Shown here one piece after another: positions 46,347-57,430 of a DNA stretch of 64,000 nucleotides; the first letter of the stretch is position 1, and the number at the start of each line of letters is the position of its first letter. A program made the translations under genes and the position numbers. Location of the stretch: assembly GCA_029844215.1 (NCBI GenBank), contig CM056732.1:21251501-21315500 (forward strand), in the 5' to 3' direction. Source of the stretch: Przewalskia tangutica. Taxonomy: Eukaryota > Streptophyta > Magnoliopsida > Solanales > Solanaceae. A model generated the notes under the pieces. The model did not search any database. It worked only from the letters and a program-made list of their open reading frames with translations, and had not been told where the DNA came from.

Positions 46347-47708
46347 TCATGTTGACGGAGAATGCGGTGGTGGTGTAATGGTGTTGCTAGGCCCTGCTCC
46401 TGCATTTTCCAAGTATTGCATGATATTTTGTAGTTGATCCCACGTTTCAGGGGAGATGGCGTTGCCCTCTAATCTGCACACTTTTACCCAATTGGTCATG
46501 TCGATATCCTCGAAACCCTGTTTGCCTTCTGGACTGCCACAATCTTCCTTGAACCATGCATAGTATTCGGGCGTACCTCCTGCTTGCTCATATTTGACAT
46601 TTATTTTCTCAACGTTGTTCCATTCATCAAGGATTTGCTTCTTTCTGGGGAAAGTGCAATTTGCCCCAAACGCGACCTCCGAATCCTTCATGTCTGATCG
46701 GAGAGGGATCACCTGTTCTTGACCAAACTGACGAAGTACACGCAGCGGAGCATATGGCTGAAGTCCCCTTAATCCGATGAGCTCAATGTAATAACGATCT
46801 TTACTCCTTACATAAGCTTTGTTGATACGGGATAGCAGTGGGTACCTCCATTGCACTTGGTTGCATCGCGGATGCCGTAAATTCATACCAACTCGTACCG
46901 ACCGGTGACACAAATCGCTTCATTCTGTCGTAAAAACTTACAATCCTATAATCATTGCTAAAACAAATGTCTGTCATATTCGATCGTTGATAAAAGTGTT
47001 CCATGGCCCACATCTGCAAGATGAGGTTACATCCCTCGAAGAAATTGGTTTCCTTTCGTTTGCATTTTCCCAGAGCTCGAAGTATCTCAGCTAGAATCAT
47101 AGGAACCAAAGTAAGTTGCGTGCCATTAATGCCTTCAAAAACCATTCGGGTCACAGAACATATGCAAGTACTGATCCGTCCATGCTCAAGTGGAAACACT
47201 AGAGTGCCTAACAGAGCAACGGCGAACGCGGTATGTCGTCTAGTTTTCCATTGTCCCAAACTGCAAGAGAACTCCTTTCTGAATGACTGATAGCTATCTT
47301 GGCGACCATATCTCTCGTACAGATAATCTAGGGAAACCCAATTATTTTCAAAACAACGGAGTTCCTTTGTGTTTTTTAGGCCCATGTAATGCAAGAATCT
47401 CTTTCCAGATTGATTATAAGGGATGATTTGTCCTCTGTCCTGGTAAGCTAGACTTGTGAAGTAGTTGATTTCTTCCAACGTGGGGGTGAGCTCGAAGTCT
47501 TGAAATCAACACCGCCTATCCGATCCAATCGAATCAAGGCCCTAACTATATGCTGATCTGGAGTGATGTTAAACAGAGCCGTGAGACAACCTAACTTGCT
47601 TCTGATGGTCATTTTGCTGCTGCCGTCAAGATTCTCCCACCAACTCTTTAACTTTGTCGGGGCACCACTCACCATTCTGATTTCGGGGATTGCTGGAATA
47701 CTGTTCAT
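46347..47708 (-). pseudogene. Tat element ORF1 (DUF7745-type)
   Basis: Three overlapping minus-strand frames (47708-47448, 47478-46801 and 46913-46347) together read as one protein of about 450 residues with two frameshifts. Motifs include WWENLDGSSKMTIRSKLGCL, SWLYDR-like FENNWVSLDYLYERYGRQDS, RRHTAFAVALLGTLVFPLEH and GCNLILQMWAMEHFY. This resembles the DUF7745 proteins that plant genomes encode in ORF1 of Ogre/Tat elements, upstream of gag. The function of ORF1 is unknown. Position between the primer site and gag supports the call. Confidence 0.7.
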
Positions 47709-48364
47709 CCTTTACATAAAACCAAAAGTAAATACAAAATTTCCAATGCTAGCATGTCACGTTTAGGCTCGGATTCGTCCATCAATATCACGTAGCACAT
47801 AATATGTTGTTGGTCGTTGGGTCGTGAAAAACCCTTCGACGATTGGGCGGGCTTCCTAATTGTGGTGTCGATACCAGGGATCGACCCACCTAGGGTAAAT
47901 GCATGCCTTAAAACAAGGGGCGATATAGCTCTATCCTGAGTTTTCTAAGATTTGGCTTTACTAGACGCAAGGTTCCCGAGCGGACAACTCGAGCGAGAAG
48001 GCTACGCAGCCACCGGTTAGACCGGACACTCCACGTATATTACCGACTCTCCTAAATTTGGATTTTGAAGAAAGAATTTTGCTGATGCACCCAGCGCACC
48101 TCGCATGTAGTGTGTGATAGTGTGAATTTTTCAGAGTGGAAGAAATATGAGCGGAATGCCAGTTTAAGGAAAGCAGTAGCAAATAACAGTTAAAACAATA
48201 TGCAAATATTTATATGTAAAGCAGAATAGTTTAGGCAAAACATAAAAGCAAATAAGTGTGAAACAACAAAACAATAAACAAATTAAGCAGATAGGAAAAA
48301 AAATAAAGAAAGAAAAAAGAAGCACAATAATTAACCTATGTCTGTTATGGTTAAGAACCTGTCT
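47709..48364 (-). other. 5' leader of the Tat element
   Basis: Sequence between the primer site and ORF1. It holds an A-rich tract (48180-48330 on plus). No coding similarity is recognised. Confidence 0.6.
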
Positions 48365-48386
48365 TTCCCCAGCAGAGTCGTCATGC
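48365..48386 (-). other. Primer-binding site of the Tat element
   Basis: Reading leftward from the LTR end, GACGACTCTGCTGGGGAAAG closely resembles the tRNA-Arg-type site of Ogre/Tat elements. Confidence 0.8.
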
Positions 48387-51300
48387 TGTCGCACCCGATT
48401 TTGAACTCTCCGGCTTAAATGCGCGACATAATGGTTATCCTCCCAAAAATGTAAAAATAAATGTTTAAGGGAGTCGCCACCTAATTAATTGGGGTGAATT
48501 AGGACACCTAAATACTAACCGATTAAAGTCAGCATTAACTCTATTTAATGGTCTGTGAAACTGAATGAGATTCTGAGTAAGGGTTCTTTATTATCCTAAA
48601 GGGAAGGAGTTAGGCATCCTTTAGAATCCGCTAACTTGCGGTTGTCTGTTCAAACATAGGTTAATTTATTTGGCTGAGGGATGTATGTTTTTTAGAAAAA
48701 TTATCTAAGTAAAAAGGGGGTGTGGCAAATATCTAAGGAATATATATTGATAACTAAAGGGGCTTATAAGATTCATAAAAATACACAAAGTTGATTATGA
48801 AATTATAAGACATGAAATTATTTTATTTTTGACAAAAAAGTAAGAAAGTGATAAATTATTCCCAACAGTATATGTAGGGTTAGGATAAAGTTAGTTATGA
48901 ACTTATTCTTATACGTATGTGCGATGATTACTTCCTATGATATTTATGAAGAATTTATGATAAAGTTTATCTCTTAAGCATTAAATATGGAGGAATATAT
49001 TAACTACATGGCTAAAGCATAGCTAGGATTAATTATTTTAGATTTGGATTTATATGATGAGCCTAGATTAAGTAAAGGATGAATTTATCTTTAACTACCC
49101 CTTCCAAAATATTCGAAGACTAGTAGAGTTAATTACCCTATTAATTACAAGATTAATAAATATGACAATAATAAATAAACAAATAAATAAATGCATAAAT
49201 AAGCAAAGGGAGGAGGGAGTTTGGAGTTGTTGTAACGTCTAGAACGGATGGCGACACCATCTATCCTATAGCTGTTTGGAAGCCCTGCGGCGGAAGTGTG
49301 GTTGGCGATATGGAAGTCATGATGAGTCTCATACCGAGACTCTTGGTTATTCTCCCGATGCATGTCATGTAAGAAAAAATAAGAAAGAAAAGGATTAGTA
49401 AATGTTCTAAACTCCATCATATACGAAAGTAAGTGAAAGTATTTAAACTAAACACACACATACACATGCTGCCAGTTTTATCTGGGCAATACAGATAACG
49501 AATTCTACTCACAATAGAACATTTAGAAAATTAATCAATTGAATGAGTCTCGATATACAGTCAACATGATTAATATCGTCAGATTTTGCTTCTCAGATTT
49601 CAAAGAAATATCGATGTTATCACCCAAACAGATCAATTTACACAAACTCCACTCTAATATATCTAGCCATAAAGGATTGATATACACATAAACCATACGG
49701 GGTATACAACCCATATACACTAAATGTATACTAGTGAGATATGAACAGAACATCAGATAATGGAAGTACTGGTCATTTAACAGCGGAGCAGGTATGAGGA
49801 TAAGTATGTAGTTATATTTATTGTGATACATGACCACTAATACACTGGATTGGCAGAATGGACATTTTTCTAAAAAACCATTGATTTAGATGCATGGGGG
49901 GACAGACTTACAACTGCTGACTTGGAATTCATTAGTAAGATATGTGAGGCATAATGGCTTATTAGACATAACCAACATGTATGAATGGCTAGAAGACTCA
50001 TTAGAAACAATATATTAGATCCTACATAGCCATTGGTGGCCTGATTAAGCAGATGTGGCCACCTTCATACTGCATATCCATCAATATGACATTTTCAAGC
50101 AGGGATACAACTTAGGCAAACTAACATACACTCATATGTTCTAAGCAGGACAAAAATGGTTCGAATGGTGATATTGGTATGGTCTAAATGGAGCCAAACT
50201 CAAGGTGACAATGGTGCCAAGTGGCCTCAAATGTTTCGACTCTTAACAGATAGCATGTATTTCCACAATGTTCAATGAAATTTTTTAGAAGGGTATAGAG
50301 GCAGGACACTACTTCATCCAATTTTAAGAGTGTTTAAATGAATTAACAAACAGATATTTAAATGCCACAGATAGTGATTTTTGAAGATGAAACACTGTCT
50401 TACTACTCCCTGACCATGAATATCCTGAGATGGCATGAAAGATCCCATACAAACAATGTTAAACATGCATATAAACATTCACATGAGCATACATACTTAT
50501 AAAGTTTACAAAATAGAATATCCAGATCCATTTAACTGAACATCAGTTAATAGCATATAACCAACAAAATGGATTTGCGACTCTTATACAAACGTTATAC
50601 ACCCCATCATACATGCAGAAAATACACTCGAATACGCACACATGCTCAAGAACAGAATCGACACCACAAAATCGAAAGCCACAACTGACAGATTCATCTA
50701 AGAAAAGATCAGTGGCTAAACTGAGTTAAGTCAAATAGATTTGATAAGATAACATACAAATCCTATCATGCAGAGCACACAATATCAATAACTCAATAAT
50801 AGAAAAATGATAGATTCCCGGACCTTTTATGGGTAATCGAGGCGACAAAATTTTCCCAGAATCGTCGAATGAGAGTTCGTGAGGAACTGTTTGCAGAATG
50901 GAAAATAGTAAAACTGAAAATAAAAGAGGGGTTTATAGGCTTGATGCTATGAGTATTCTCGATTGTCCGATTCCTTGATGACTGATGACTTCCCTATGAC
51001 TGATGACCTATTGCATGTCCAAACGTTGGTATTTATAGCCTCTAATTAGGCTTCGTTTCTATGGTAAGTTTAGGACGGATTCAAGGGATGATTTGTACTG
51101 ATTTTGTTAAGATTTCGTACTGTTCTTGTTATGGTAAGGGGCGAGCTGGCTGTGGATGATTTGGAGGACTTTAAAACGATTTGTTACCATTTTCGGATTC
51201 TGAGATTCTTACCGAAATTGATAAGGAGAGGTTTTGTGGTAAAATGGGGAAGGTTGCCGGATTCTCAGGCGAGAATCTCGGCTGGGGAGGTGGCGTGAGG

Positions 51301-51884
51301 GAGGGTTGCATGCGGCGATTGAAGGGTAGTGGGATTAGGGTTCTTTTAGGTTTTTCTGAAAGGGAAAGTCGATCGGTAAGGGTTCTGGGCTGAGGGGGAC
51401 GAAGTGAAAGGCTAAAGGGGGGAAATGGGCTGCGGTAGTGGGAAATAAATGGATAGGGACGTGGGCCGGGGCGACGGGTTTGGGCCACGCGGGTGTTGGA
51501 CGATGGGGAATTTAAAGGGGCTGGGGAAGGTGTTGGGCTGCGGTAGTGGGCTGAAAAGGTAAGGGGGGAAGGCTTTAGGATAGTTGTTATTTAATTAATG
51601 GGTTATAGACAAAGTTTTAGGTGTATTATTTAATTAATGATAGATAAATGAAATGTAAATTGTGATTAAATTAAATTATTTAGGTGTTTTATTAGTCTAA
51701 GCTATTTATAATAATAAATGTGGGCATGCTAATTAATTAGTGCTTAATATTTATAATGTGAGACCGTTATTAAAACTTACTTATTATGTGTATTTTGTGA
51801 AGTAAAAATTGCAGTTCAAAAAAAAAGAAAATTGATTAATTCATTGGTTATTATTAAGGGGATGGACAAAATTGGGTGTCAACA
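48387..51884 (-). repeat. 5' LTR of the Tat element (complete, 3498 bp)
   Basis: Minus strand TGTTGACACCC (51884) to GGGTGCGACA (48387). TATA motif (minus strand GGCTATAAATACC) at 51040-51028. The CATAA target copy follows at 51885-51889. The segment 51438-51884 has no counterpart in the 3' LTR. Confidence 0.9.
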
Positions 51885-52389
51885 CATAAAAGTACATGCT
51901 CCAGACCGGACAGTGGACCCTAGCTAAAAAATATTCAGATTTGGGTGTAAGGGGATGTGAAGATAATGTACCACATCGGTGACGGATGAGAACTCTAGGC
52001 TCCTTATAAGGCTTGGGCAATCCTCATCCCTTTGAGCTAGTTTTTGGGATGTGAGTTAGGCTCATTCCCTAATTTAACAATTTGACATGGTATCAGAGTC
52101 AAACCCATCCGATGTGAGCCGCTGGATGAGAGGGGTGAAATGCCTCTCGAACCAATTGAAAAGGGTGGAAAATTCCTTGGGTCTATGAATATGCACGCTC
52201 CAGACTAGACAGTGAAACCCCAGATAAAAATATGTTCGGATCTAGGCGTGAGGGAGGTGTTGAGGAAAAATATGCCACATGAGTGATTGATGAGAATCCT
52301 AAGTTCCTTATAAGACTTGGGCAATCCTCCTCCCTTTGAGCTAGATTTTGGGGTATGAGTTAGGCCCAATGCATAATTTGACAATGACT

Positions 52390-52739
52390 TTTCAAGCCTT
52401 ATAAGGAGCCCAGAGATCTCATCCCACACCGATGTGATATATTTCTCTTCACCCCCTCACTCCCAGATCCGGACATTCTTTATTTGGGTTCTAATGTCCG
52501 ATCTGGAGCGTGTACATTCATGAATCGGGGACATTTTTTCACCTCCACCGGTCCATGACCGGTCAATTGGTTCGGAGGCCCACATCGGATCGGGCATGGG
52601 CTTGGCTTTAATACCATGTCAAATTAGGTATTGGGCCTAACTCACACCCCAAAAGCTAGCTCAAAGGGAGGAGAATTGTCCAAGCCTTATAAGGAGCCCA
52701 GAGTTCTCGTCTGTCACCGATGTGATACATTCTCTTCAT
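52390..52739 (-). mobile_element. Inverted TRIM copy C
   Basis: On the minus strand: 5' LTR 52739-52617, primer site TGGTATTAAAGCC (52616-52604), interior, purine tract GGAGTGAGGGGG (52463-52452), and a 3' LTR truncated to about 62 bp (52451-52390). It belongs to the same family as array B and faces it tail to tail, with only about 6 bp between the two copies. Confidence 0.8.
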
Positions 52740-53178
52740 TTGTCGATTGTTTTCAATCTAAATAGTTGGGTGGACGACTATTTAAGTTAATGCTTCTTAC
52801 ACATTTCTATTTATATACAATGGAGAACTATGACTTTCACAATGGTGGAAAATTTTCATGCTTTGAAATGAGTGAAAGTAGTCTAGTATTGGCTGGAAGC
52901 GATATACACATGTTTATTATATATGACTATATGTAATTAGAGTTCAGTTTATATTTAGTAGGAGTAGTAAAGGCAATAAACTTTTAGGACGAAGGATGTT
53001 AGCCCTTTTATGATTTGATTATATTTTGATTAATTAAATTAGTATCTATATAACAATATAATATATATGGATAAATTACGTAACTAAATATTTTAGTATG
53101 ACATTCGGTATTTTAGTATATTTTAAAATATTGAAACATCAAATACCATATGTATATAAATTCTTTTACATATCATTA
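52740..53178. other. AT-rich stretch, nothing recognised
   Basis: No coding or element signature found. Confidence 0.5.
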
Positions 53179-53345
53179 CACTACAAAAAAAGGACCTACG
53201 GTGACAGTTAAAAACTGTCATCGAAGGGGTGAAAGAAGGTTTTTGTAAGTGTCATTGTAGCCAGTGTCACGAATAGATAACGGTTTAAATAACTGTCACA
53301 CAATATGTGACGAGCATAAACCGTCACAAATTTGCTCGTTAACTT
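53179..53345 (+). mobile_element. CACTA-type (En/Spm) terminus
   Basis: The sequence starts CACTACAAAAAAAGGACC and is followed by repeated subterminal motifs (GTGACAGTT, AACTGTCA, CCGTCACAAAT). A CACTACAAxAAAA terminus with subterminal repeats is typical of plant CACTA transposons. TTA precedes it as a possible 3-bp target copy. I did not find the opposite terminus before 55226, so this is one end or a fragment. Confidence 0.6.
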
Positions 53346-53700
53346 TGGCTATTTCTCTTCTTCTTTTTTTAATTTATTCCGGGTATTTATAAATTTTGGC
53401 GGTAAAATATTTGAATTTTATTAATTTAATATATTTTTTGCGGTATATTTGTAAATAAATTTTAATTTAATTTAAATATAAAACAATTGCGGAAAAATTG
53501 ATTTTGACGTATTTTTTATTTAATAATTAATTATTTTTTAAAATTTTCAATAATAGTTAAATTAAATCTACATCCCATTGAAACAAATAGGTACAAAACT
53601 GAAATTTTAAAACTTCATATTTCCTTGGATTTTAGCCTTATTACAGAGTTACTTTTTCGTGCTATAAAAGTTCTATGTCTCTGATCCTACTTGTTCCTAA

Positions 53701-53949
53701 TCAGGCATCAGCTACCTTCTCCTCCACACCATCGACATGCATCTCTTCAGTCTTCTTTGCTTCTGAAACAGCAAACTCCTCAATCTTTCGGGTCATCTCG
53801 CCCACACCATCCTTAGACTCATTTGATGTGGAATTGTCCTTAACTTGAACCCACATATCTTCTCCTACGGCAATGAACCTATTACCGAACTTTGGTTCCA
53901 GGGAAGTAGATTCAACTTTGCAAGGCAAGTCGTAGCTCTTCACCAATAC
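53701..53949 (-). pseudogene. STRAP-like WD40 gene fragment
   Basis: The minus-strand frame reads VKSYDLPCKVESTSLEPKF, then GNRFIAVGEDMWV, which resembles the late WD40 repeat region of plant STRAP (serine-threonine kinase receptor-associated protein). It continues without a break into QVKDNSTSNESKDGVGEMTR and KIEEFAVSEAKKTEE, resembling the STRAP C-terminal tail, and ends at 53701. The segment normally between them (the last WD40 blade with its DFHTGEE and GHHGPVHCVRFSP-type motifs) is missing, and no start or upstream repeats are present. This is an internally deleted fragment, not a working gene. Its exon structure is unknown. Confidence 0.65.
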
Positions 53950-54059
53950 AAAATTATTTTTAAAGAATCAAGTTAAAATGCATTGTAAAGAATAGGAATC
54001 AGTAAGATCAGAGAAACATATAAAGCAAGTTATTGCCAATTAATGAATGGAGCACAAAC

Positions 54060-55070
54060 CTCCCTATATTCTGTTTCAAATTTAGACAGTTCCACCATTT
54101 TTGATAAAATTTGAGCTTCTACTGCTCTAAGATTCTCTTTTTCCTCAGTAAAAGGTGCAGCACAAACAACTTCAATGGTGTAGCCAATACTTTTTTAAAA
54201 AATTGTAACCTACAAAAATCAACCAGGAAATAGAGAGGGGTGCTGAGTATCGTATTTCCATCAAATCACATTAAGAGTTCAGGTTGACAAGGGATAAATA
54301 CCATAAATTGCAAAAATATGTGTGCCCGCTTTTAGCTCAGTTATCTCGCATGGTTGAAAGTTACTCCACGTATTGCTTGACGTAAAACGGATAGTGGATT
54401 TCTTTCTGTCTTTTATTGAATCGCTCGATAGAGAACGGCTTGCTTAGCAACCAAAGCTAGCTTACTAAGGTGGTTTACTTTTTCATTTTGAAAAAATCCA
54501 TCCAGTTTCTTGAAAAATGCCGAGTTTGGATCCTCCGCAGCTGCTGCCTACATATTAGCTCAAGAAGAAAAAGTAATGTGAACACATGAACACAAAACTT
54601 AAGAGAAACAACTAAATGTTGACCTTATGCATATATATAAACCGATGTTTGGGTTTGATCCATGTGATAAACTGGGAATCCAAGAAAATACATGCCGATG
54701 GATGTGACTTTCTCGATTTTTGAACTATCCTCCTGCAACGAAGTCACAATAAATTTACAACATATATTTAATAGTAGAACTGCCAGGATCATAACCAGAT
54801 TAGCATCAATCAAGATAGAGGACTTTTGGCAACCGATAGTGCACCATCTAGGACTGGACATAAACTACTTGATTTGAACAGGAAACATATATCCATATTC
54901 ATATATTTATAAGTAAAAATGAGCTTATCGTGATCTCTTCAAGCCTAAACAACCATGAAATTTGAAGTGTGATCTTCGAGATTACTTGACTGCAAAAGAA
55001 TAGCTAAAGAGATTGGAACCTGTAATGCAAGGCTCAGTCCACCATTTTCTTCTTGGTCAAAGCACAATAG
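54060..55070 (-). pseudogene. ARG1-like DnaJ gene fragment with introns
   Basis: Four exon pieces follow in order on the minus strand. First, 55070-55020 (LLCFDQEENGGLSLALQ, donor CAG|GT). Second, 54732-54643 (EDSSKIEKVTSIGMYFLGF, then PVYHMDQTQTS; acceptor TTGCAG, donor TCG|GT). Third, 54547 to about 54494 (AAAAEDPNSAFFKKLDGF; acceptor TGTAG), which then diverges. Fourth, about 54190-54060 (YTIEVVCAAPFTEEKENLRA, VEAQILSKMVELSKFETEYR; donor GAG|GT). The order matches the middle of ARG1/ARL-type DnaJ proteins, known for gravity signalling in Arabidopsis. The J-domain, the stretch between exons 3 and 4 and the C-terminus are absent. Retained introns mean genomic DNA rather than cDNA was copied. 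Confidence 0.65.
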
Positions 55071-56665
55071 CTGCAAACACACCATTCAAATGACCAAATT
55101 GTGACAAACTCAAAACAAATCAATACAATAGAAAAAATTGAGTTGATAGAATTAGACCAAAACAAATTTAAGTAATTAAAGCATATTAATCTATGAAGTA
55201 AATCATAGTATGGTACTTTGTTAGACATATTTTATATACGCCTTTTGAGTAATTTTTAGTTAGTATTTTATCCGTTTTTGTCCAAATATGTGTCGTTTAA
55301 AGATAGTTTTTCTTTCTTTTGAGTCACAGTGGTTTAAAAAGGCAACGTGGAGAAAAGAAGCAAAAAAATGGCAGAAAAGGAGGTTTCCGAGCCAAAAGAG
55401 ACGAAAGTTGGCATCCCGGACGAGAACAGGGCAGCGCCGTGGCGCCAATCCATCAGAGACTGCAGGGCCACGGCACCCAATGTACTGAGAAGCTGTATGA
55501 GTTTCGGCTTCACGGCGCCAGTCTGCAGGGCCGTGACGCCAACGCGGAAATTTTGCTAAATTCGAGAAGGAATGGGCCAAGGCATAGAAGGAAAAGTGGG
55601 ACGCGTTTTGGGAGGCTATAAAAGGTCCTTTGGGAAGATTTTTCAAGGGTGACATAATCCTTAATTCATCACATAACATAATTTCTTGGAGGCTTCAAGA
55701 TTGGAGACTTGTTCTAAAGTATTTTTCTTTCTTTACTTTATTTACTTTCAGTTTATGTTGGATAATCTTTTGGTTCTTAGCATGTCTATGGCTAGGAGCT
55801 AAATTTTATTTAGGGCTTTCCTTTCGAATCGCTTGAACCTCGTCTTTATGACTTAATGCATTAATTTGGTTTCTTCTTAATATAGTTAAGATTTATTCAA
55901 GTTGTTTTGATTGCTTGGTAATTAACTGATCACTAGTTATCATCACTTATATGATTTCAAATCGAAATACGAAAGGGGAGATTTGAATATGCTATAGTTG
56001 AATAAACATAGGTTAGAATCGTGGACGAAAGTACCCCGATACTTGTGTAATTTTATAGGTTATTGTTCTTAATCCTCCTATGTGGTAAAATTTGTCATAG
56101 AAATATAGAAGATTTCTGCACCGGGGTTGAGTGTTTATATATCCTAACCAGAATATAAAACGGTCTAGTTAACCTGTTATCTTAACATAGAAGAAAAACA
56201 TTTATTGTTGCATTAAGGATTAAGGCGAGTGGATAGTTGAGGAGATTGGAAGCCCTCTTTCCACCATATCTGATTTAAGTAAAGTAATTTAGTTAACTTT
56301 TACAATTGTTCAATAGTTCATAGATACAAACCACAACAAAATATCGACAGCCAAATAGATACCATAGGATAGATGTTTGGTAATTGAACACTAATCCCTG
56401 AGGACGATATTCGGTCTTACCTAGACTATATTACTTGTAACGATACGTACACTTGCGTTAAGCGTGTGAAAAATCGCTAATAAGTTTTTGGCGCCGTTGT
56501 CGGGGATTGACGTAGTTCAATATCAATTTATCTATTCTTATTTCTAATTTGGTTGCTCCATGAACAAGTTTCTAACTTGTTCTGCGAGCATCTTTTTATC
56601 ACTTTTTGTTATTTTTCTTATTTTGTAGGTAAAGTTTGGGTTAAAAAATAAAAAATAAGGGACAC

Positions 56666-57430
56666 ATGGACTATTACTATCAGGGGCAGCAGTACGACTA
56701 CTACTATCAACAACAACAGTACCATCAACAACAATTTAATCCACAGGTTCCACAGGAAGATCGAAATGAGTTACAGGAAGCCTTACTCAGGCTCACCCAA
56801 AGCCAGGCTCCTCAAGGGCAATTTCAGCAGCCACAGAGTCAGGCCCCATCAGAGGAGCCGAATGAATTGAGAGCAGCATTGTTGGCACTCACGAACTCCC
56901 AAACTCAATTCATTGTGGAAGTAAGATCCTCTCGTCAGAACTTGGAGACTCAAATGGAACAGTTTCTGAATTGGGAACCACAAATCGGGCAACTGATGGA
57001 CATGGAAACCATTGCACCTCAAGAAAGTCCACCAAGTGACCCAGTTACGAGAAATGGTGAGCAGATTGTGGAACCTGAACCACAACAAGCTGTTGAGGAA
57101 TTTGGAGAGATAGTGGGTGGAGAGAAAGAATGGGTCACTGAGGAGCACCCTATTGTGGAAAAGACTACACCAAATGTCATTGCTGACCCACAACCAGAAA
57201 GTCCATACCCTCAAGGGCACCCCCTAAAGTTGAGAGATGTAGGGAGTTTCACTGATCCCTACATTATAGAGAGCCTTGGAGACAATCATGTCTTGTGTAA
57301 TTGGGGGATAATCTTATATATGAGGCCCTTGTTTGAAAAAAGTGTTGTAGGAAAAGTGAGACCTACAACAACAACTGTGCGGATTGCAAACAGTTCGCAG
57401 AAGGATCCACTGGGCACTAGTAAAGGTTAA
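56666..57430 (+). CDS. Gag-protease-like protein of the Athila-type element (254 aa)
   Basis: An intact ORF starts at an ATG 160 bp after the primer site. Residues 1-35 are Tyr/Gln-rich (MDYYYQGQQYDYYYQQQQ). Residues 35-110 contain two similar segments (ELQEALLRLTQSQA and ELRAALLALTNSQT) and SSRQNLETQMEQFL, which resembles the end of Athila gag (NLETQ.GQL). An acidic linker follows. The C-terminal part (PLKLRDVGSFTDPYII, VLCNWGIILYMRPLFEKSVV and VRPTTTTVRIANSS) aligns with the Athila protease, but the catalytic DLGAS-type motif reads NWGII, so it cannot be an active aspartic protease. The gag core is missing. A 254-codon frame without stops in such a decayed setting is notable, though recent origin would also explain it. 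Confidence 0.7.
   Translation: MDYYYQGQQYDYYYQQQQYHQQQFNPQVPQEDRNELQEALLRLTQSQAPQGQFQQPQSQAPSEEPNELRAALLALTNSQTQFIVEVRSSRQNLETQMEQFLNWEPQIGQLMDMETIAPQESPPSDPVTRNGEQIVEPEPQQAVEEFGEIVGGEKEWVTEEHPIVEKTTPNVIADPQPESPYPQGHPLKLRDVGSFTDPYIIESLGDNHVLCNWGIILYMRPLFEKSVVGKVRPTTTTVRIANSSQKDPLGTSKG

Larger units (their letters stand above)
27068..51884 (-). mobile_element. Tat/Ogre-lineage Ty3/gypsy retrotransposon (24.8 kb with nested insert)
   Basis: The element runs leftward. LTR ends are TGTTGACACCC...GGTGC(G/T)ACA, and the flanking 5-mer CATAA is perfect on both sides (27063-27067 and 51885-51889). Order on the minus strand: 5' LTR, tRNA-Arg-type primer site, ORF1, gag, protease, RT, RNase H, second RNase H, integrase, 3' non-coding region with tandem repeats, 3' LTR. 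Dual RNase H, an extra ORF1, the Arg primer and 3' repeats are known hallmarks of the Tat/Ogre lineage. I count about 13 substitutions between the LTRs over the first 1.4 kb, so insertion is recent, yet every coding region is broken. Confidence 0.9.
26814..52383 (+). mobile_element. Tandem TRIM array B (three LTRs), split by the Tat element
   Basis: LTR1 is 26814-26938, LTR2 51956-52087 and LTR3 52258-52383. Each is about 125-132 bp and contains the block CCTTATAAGGCTTGGGCAAT or a close variant. After LTR1 and LTR2 comes a tRNA-Met primer site (TGGTATTAGAGCC at 26939, TGGTATCAGAGTC at 52088). Purine tracts precede LTR2 (about 51944-51955) and LTR3 (52246-52257). The first interior is cut at 27067/51885 by the Tat element, and the uninterrupted second interior (52088-52257) shows the two halves join collinearly. 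No coding capacity. Confidence 0.8.

Noticed and set aside
27068..51437. Interpretation of the 3-kb repeats at 27-30 and 48-51 kb as duplicated genes
   Set aside because: Ends, target duplication CATAA and the polyprotein between them identify them as LTRs. Their short open frames have no similarity to proteins.
56489..56506. tRNA-like sequence TGGCGCCGTTGTCGGGGA
   Set aside because: It is the primer-binding site complementary to a tRNA 3' end, not a tRNA gene.
56849..57220. 123-codon minus-strand frame
   Set aside because: Antisense shadow of the Athila-like ORF, with no independent support.
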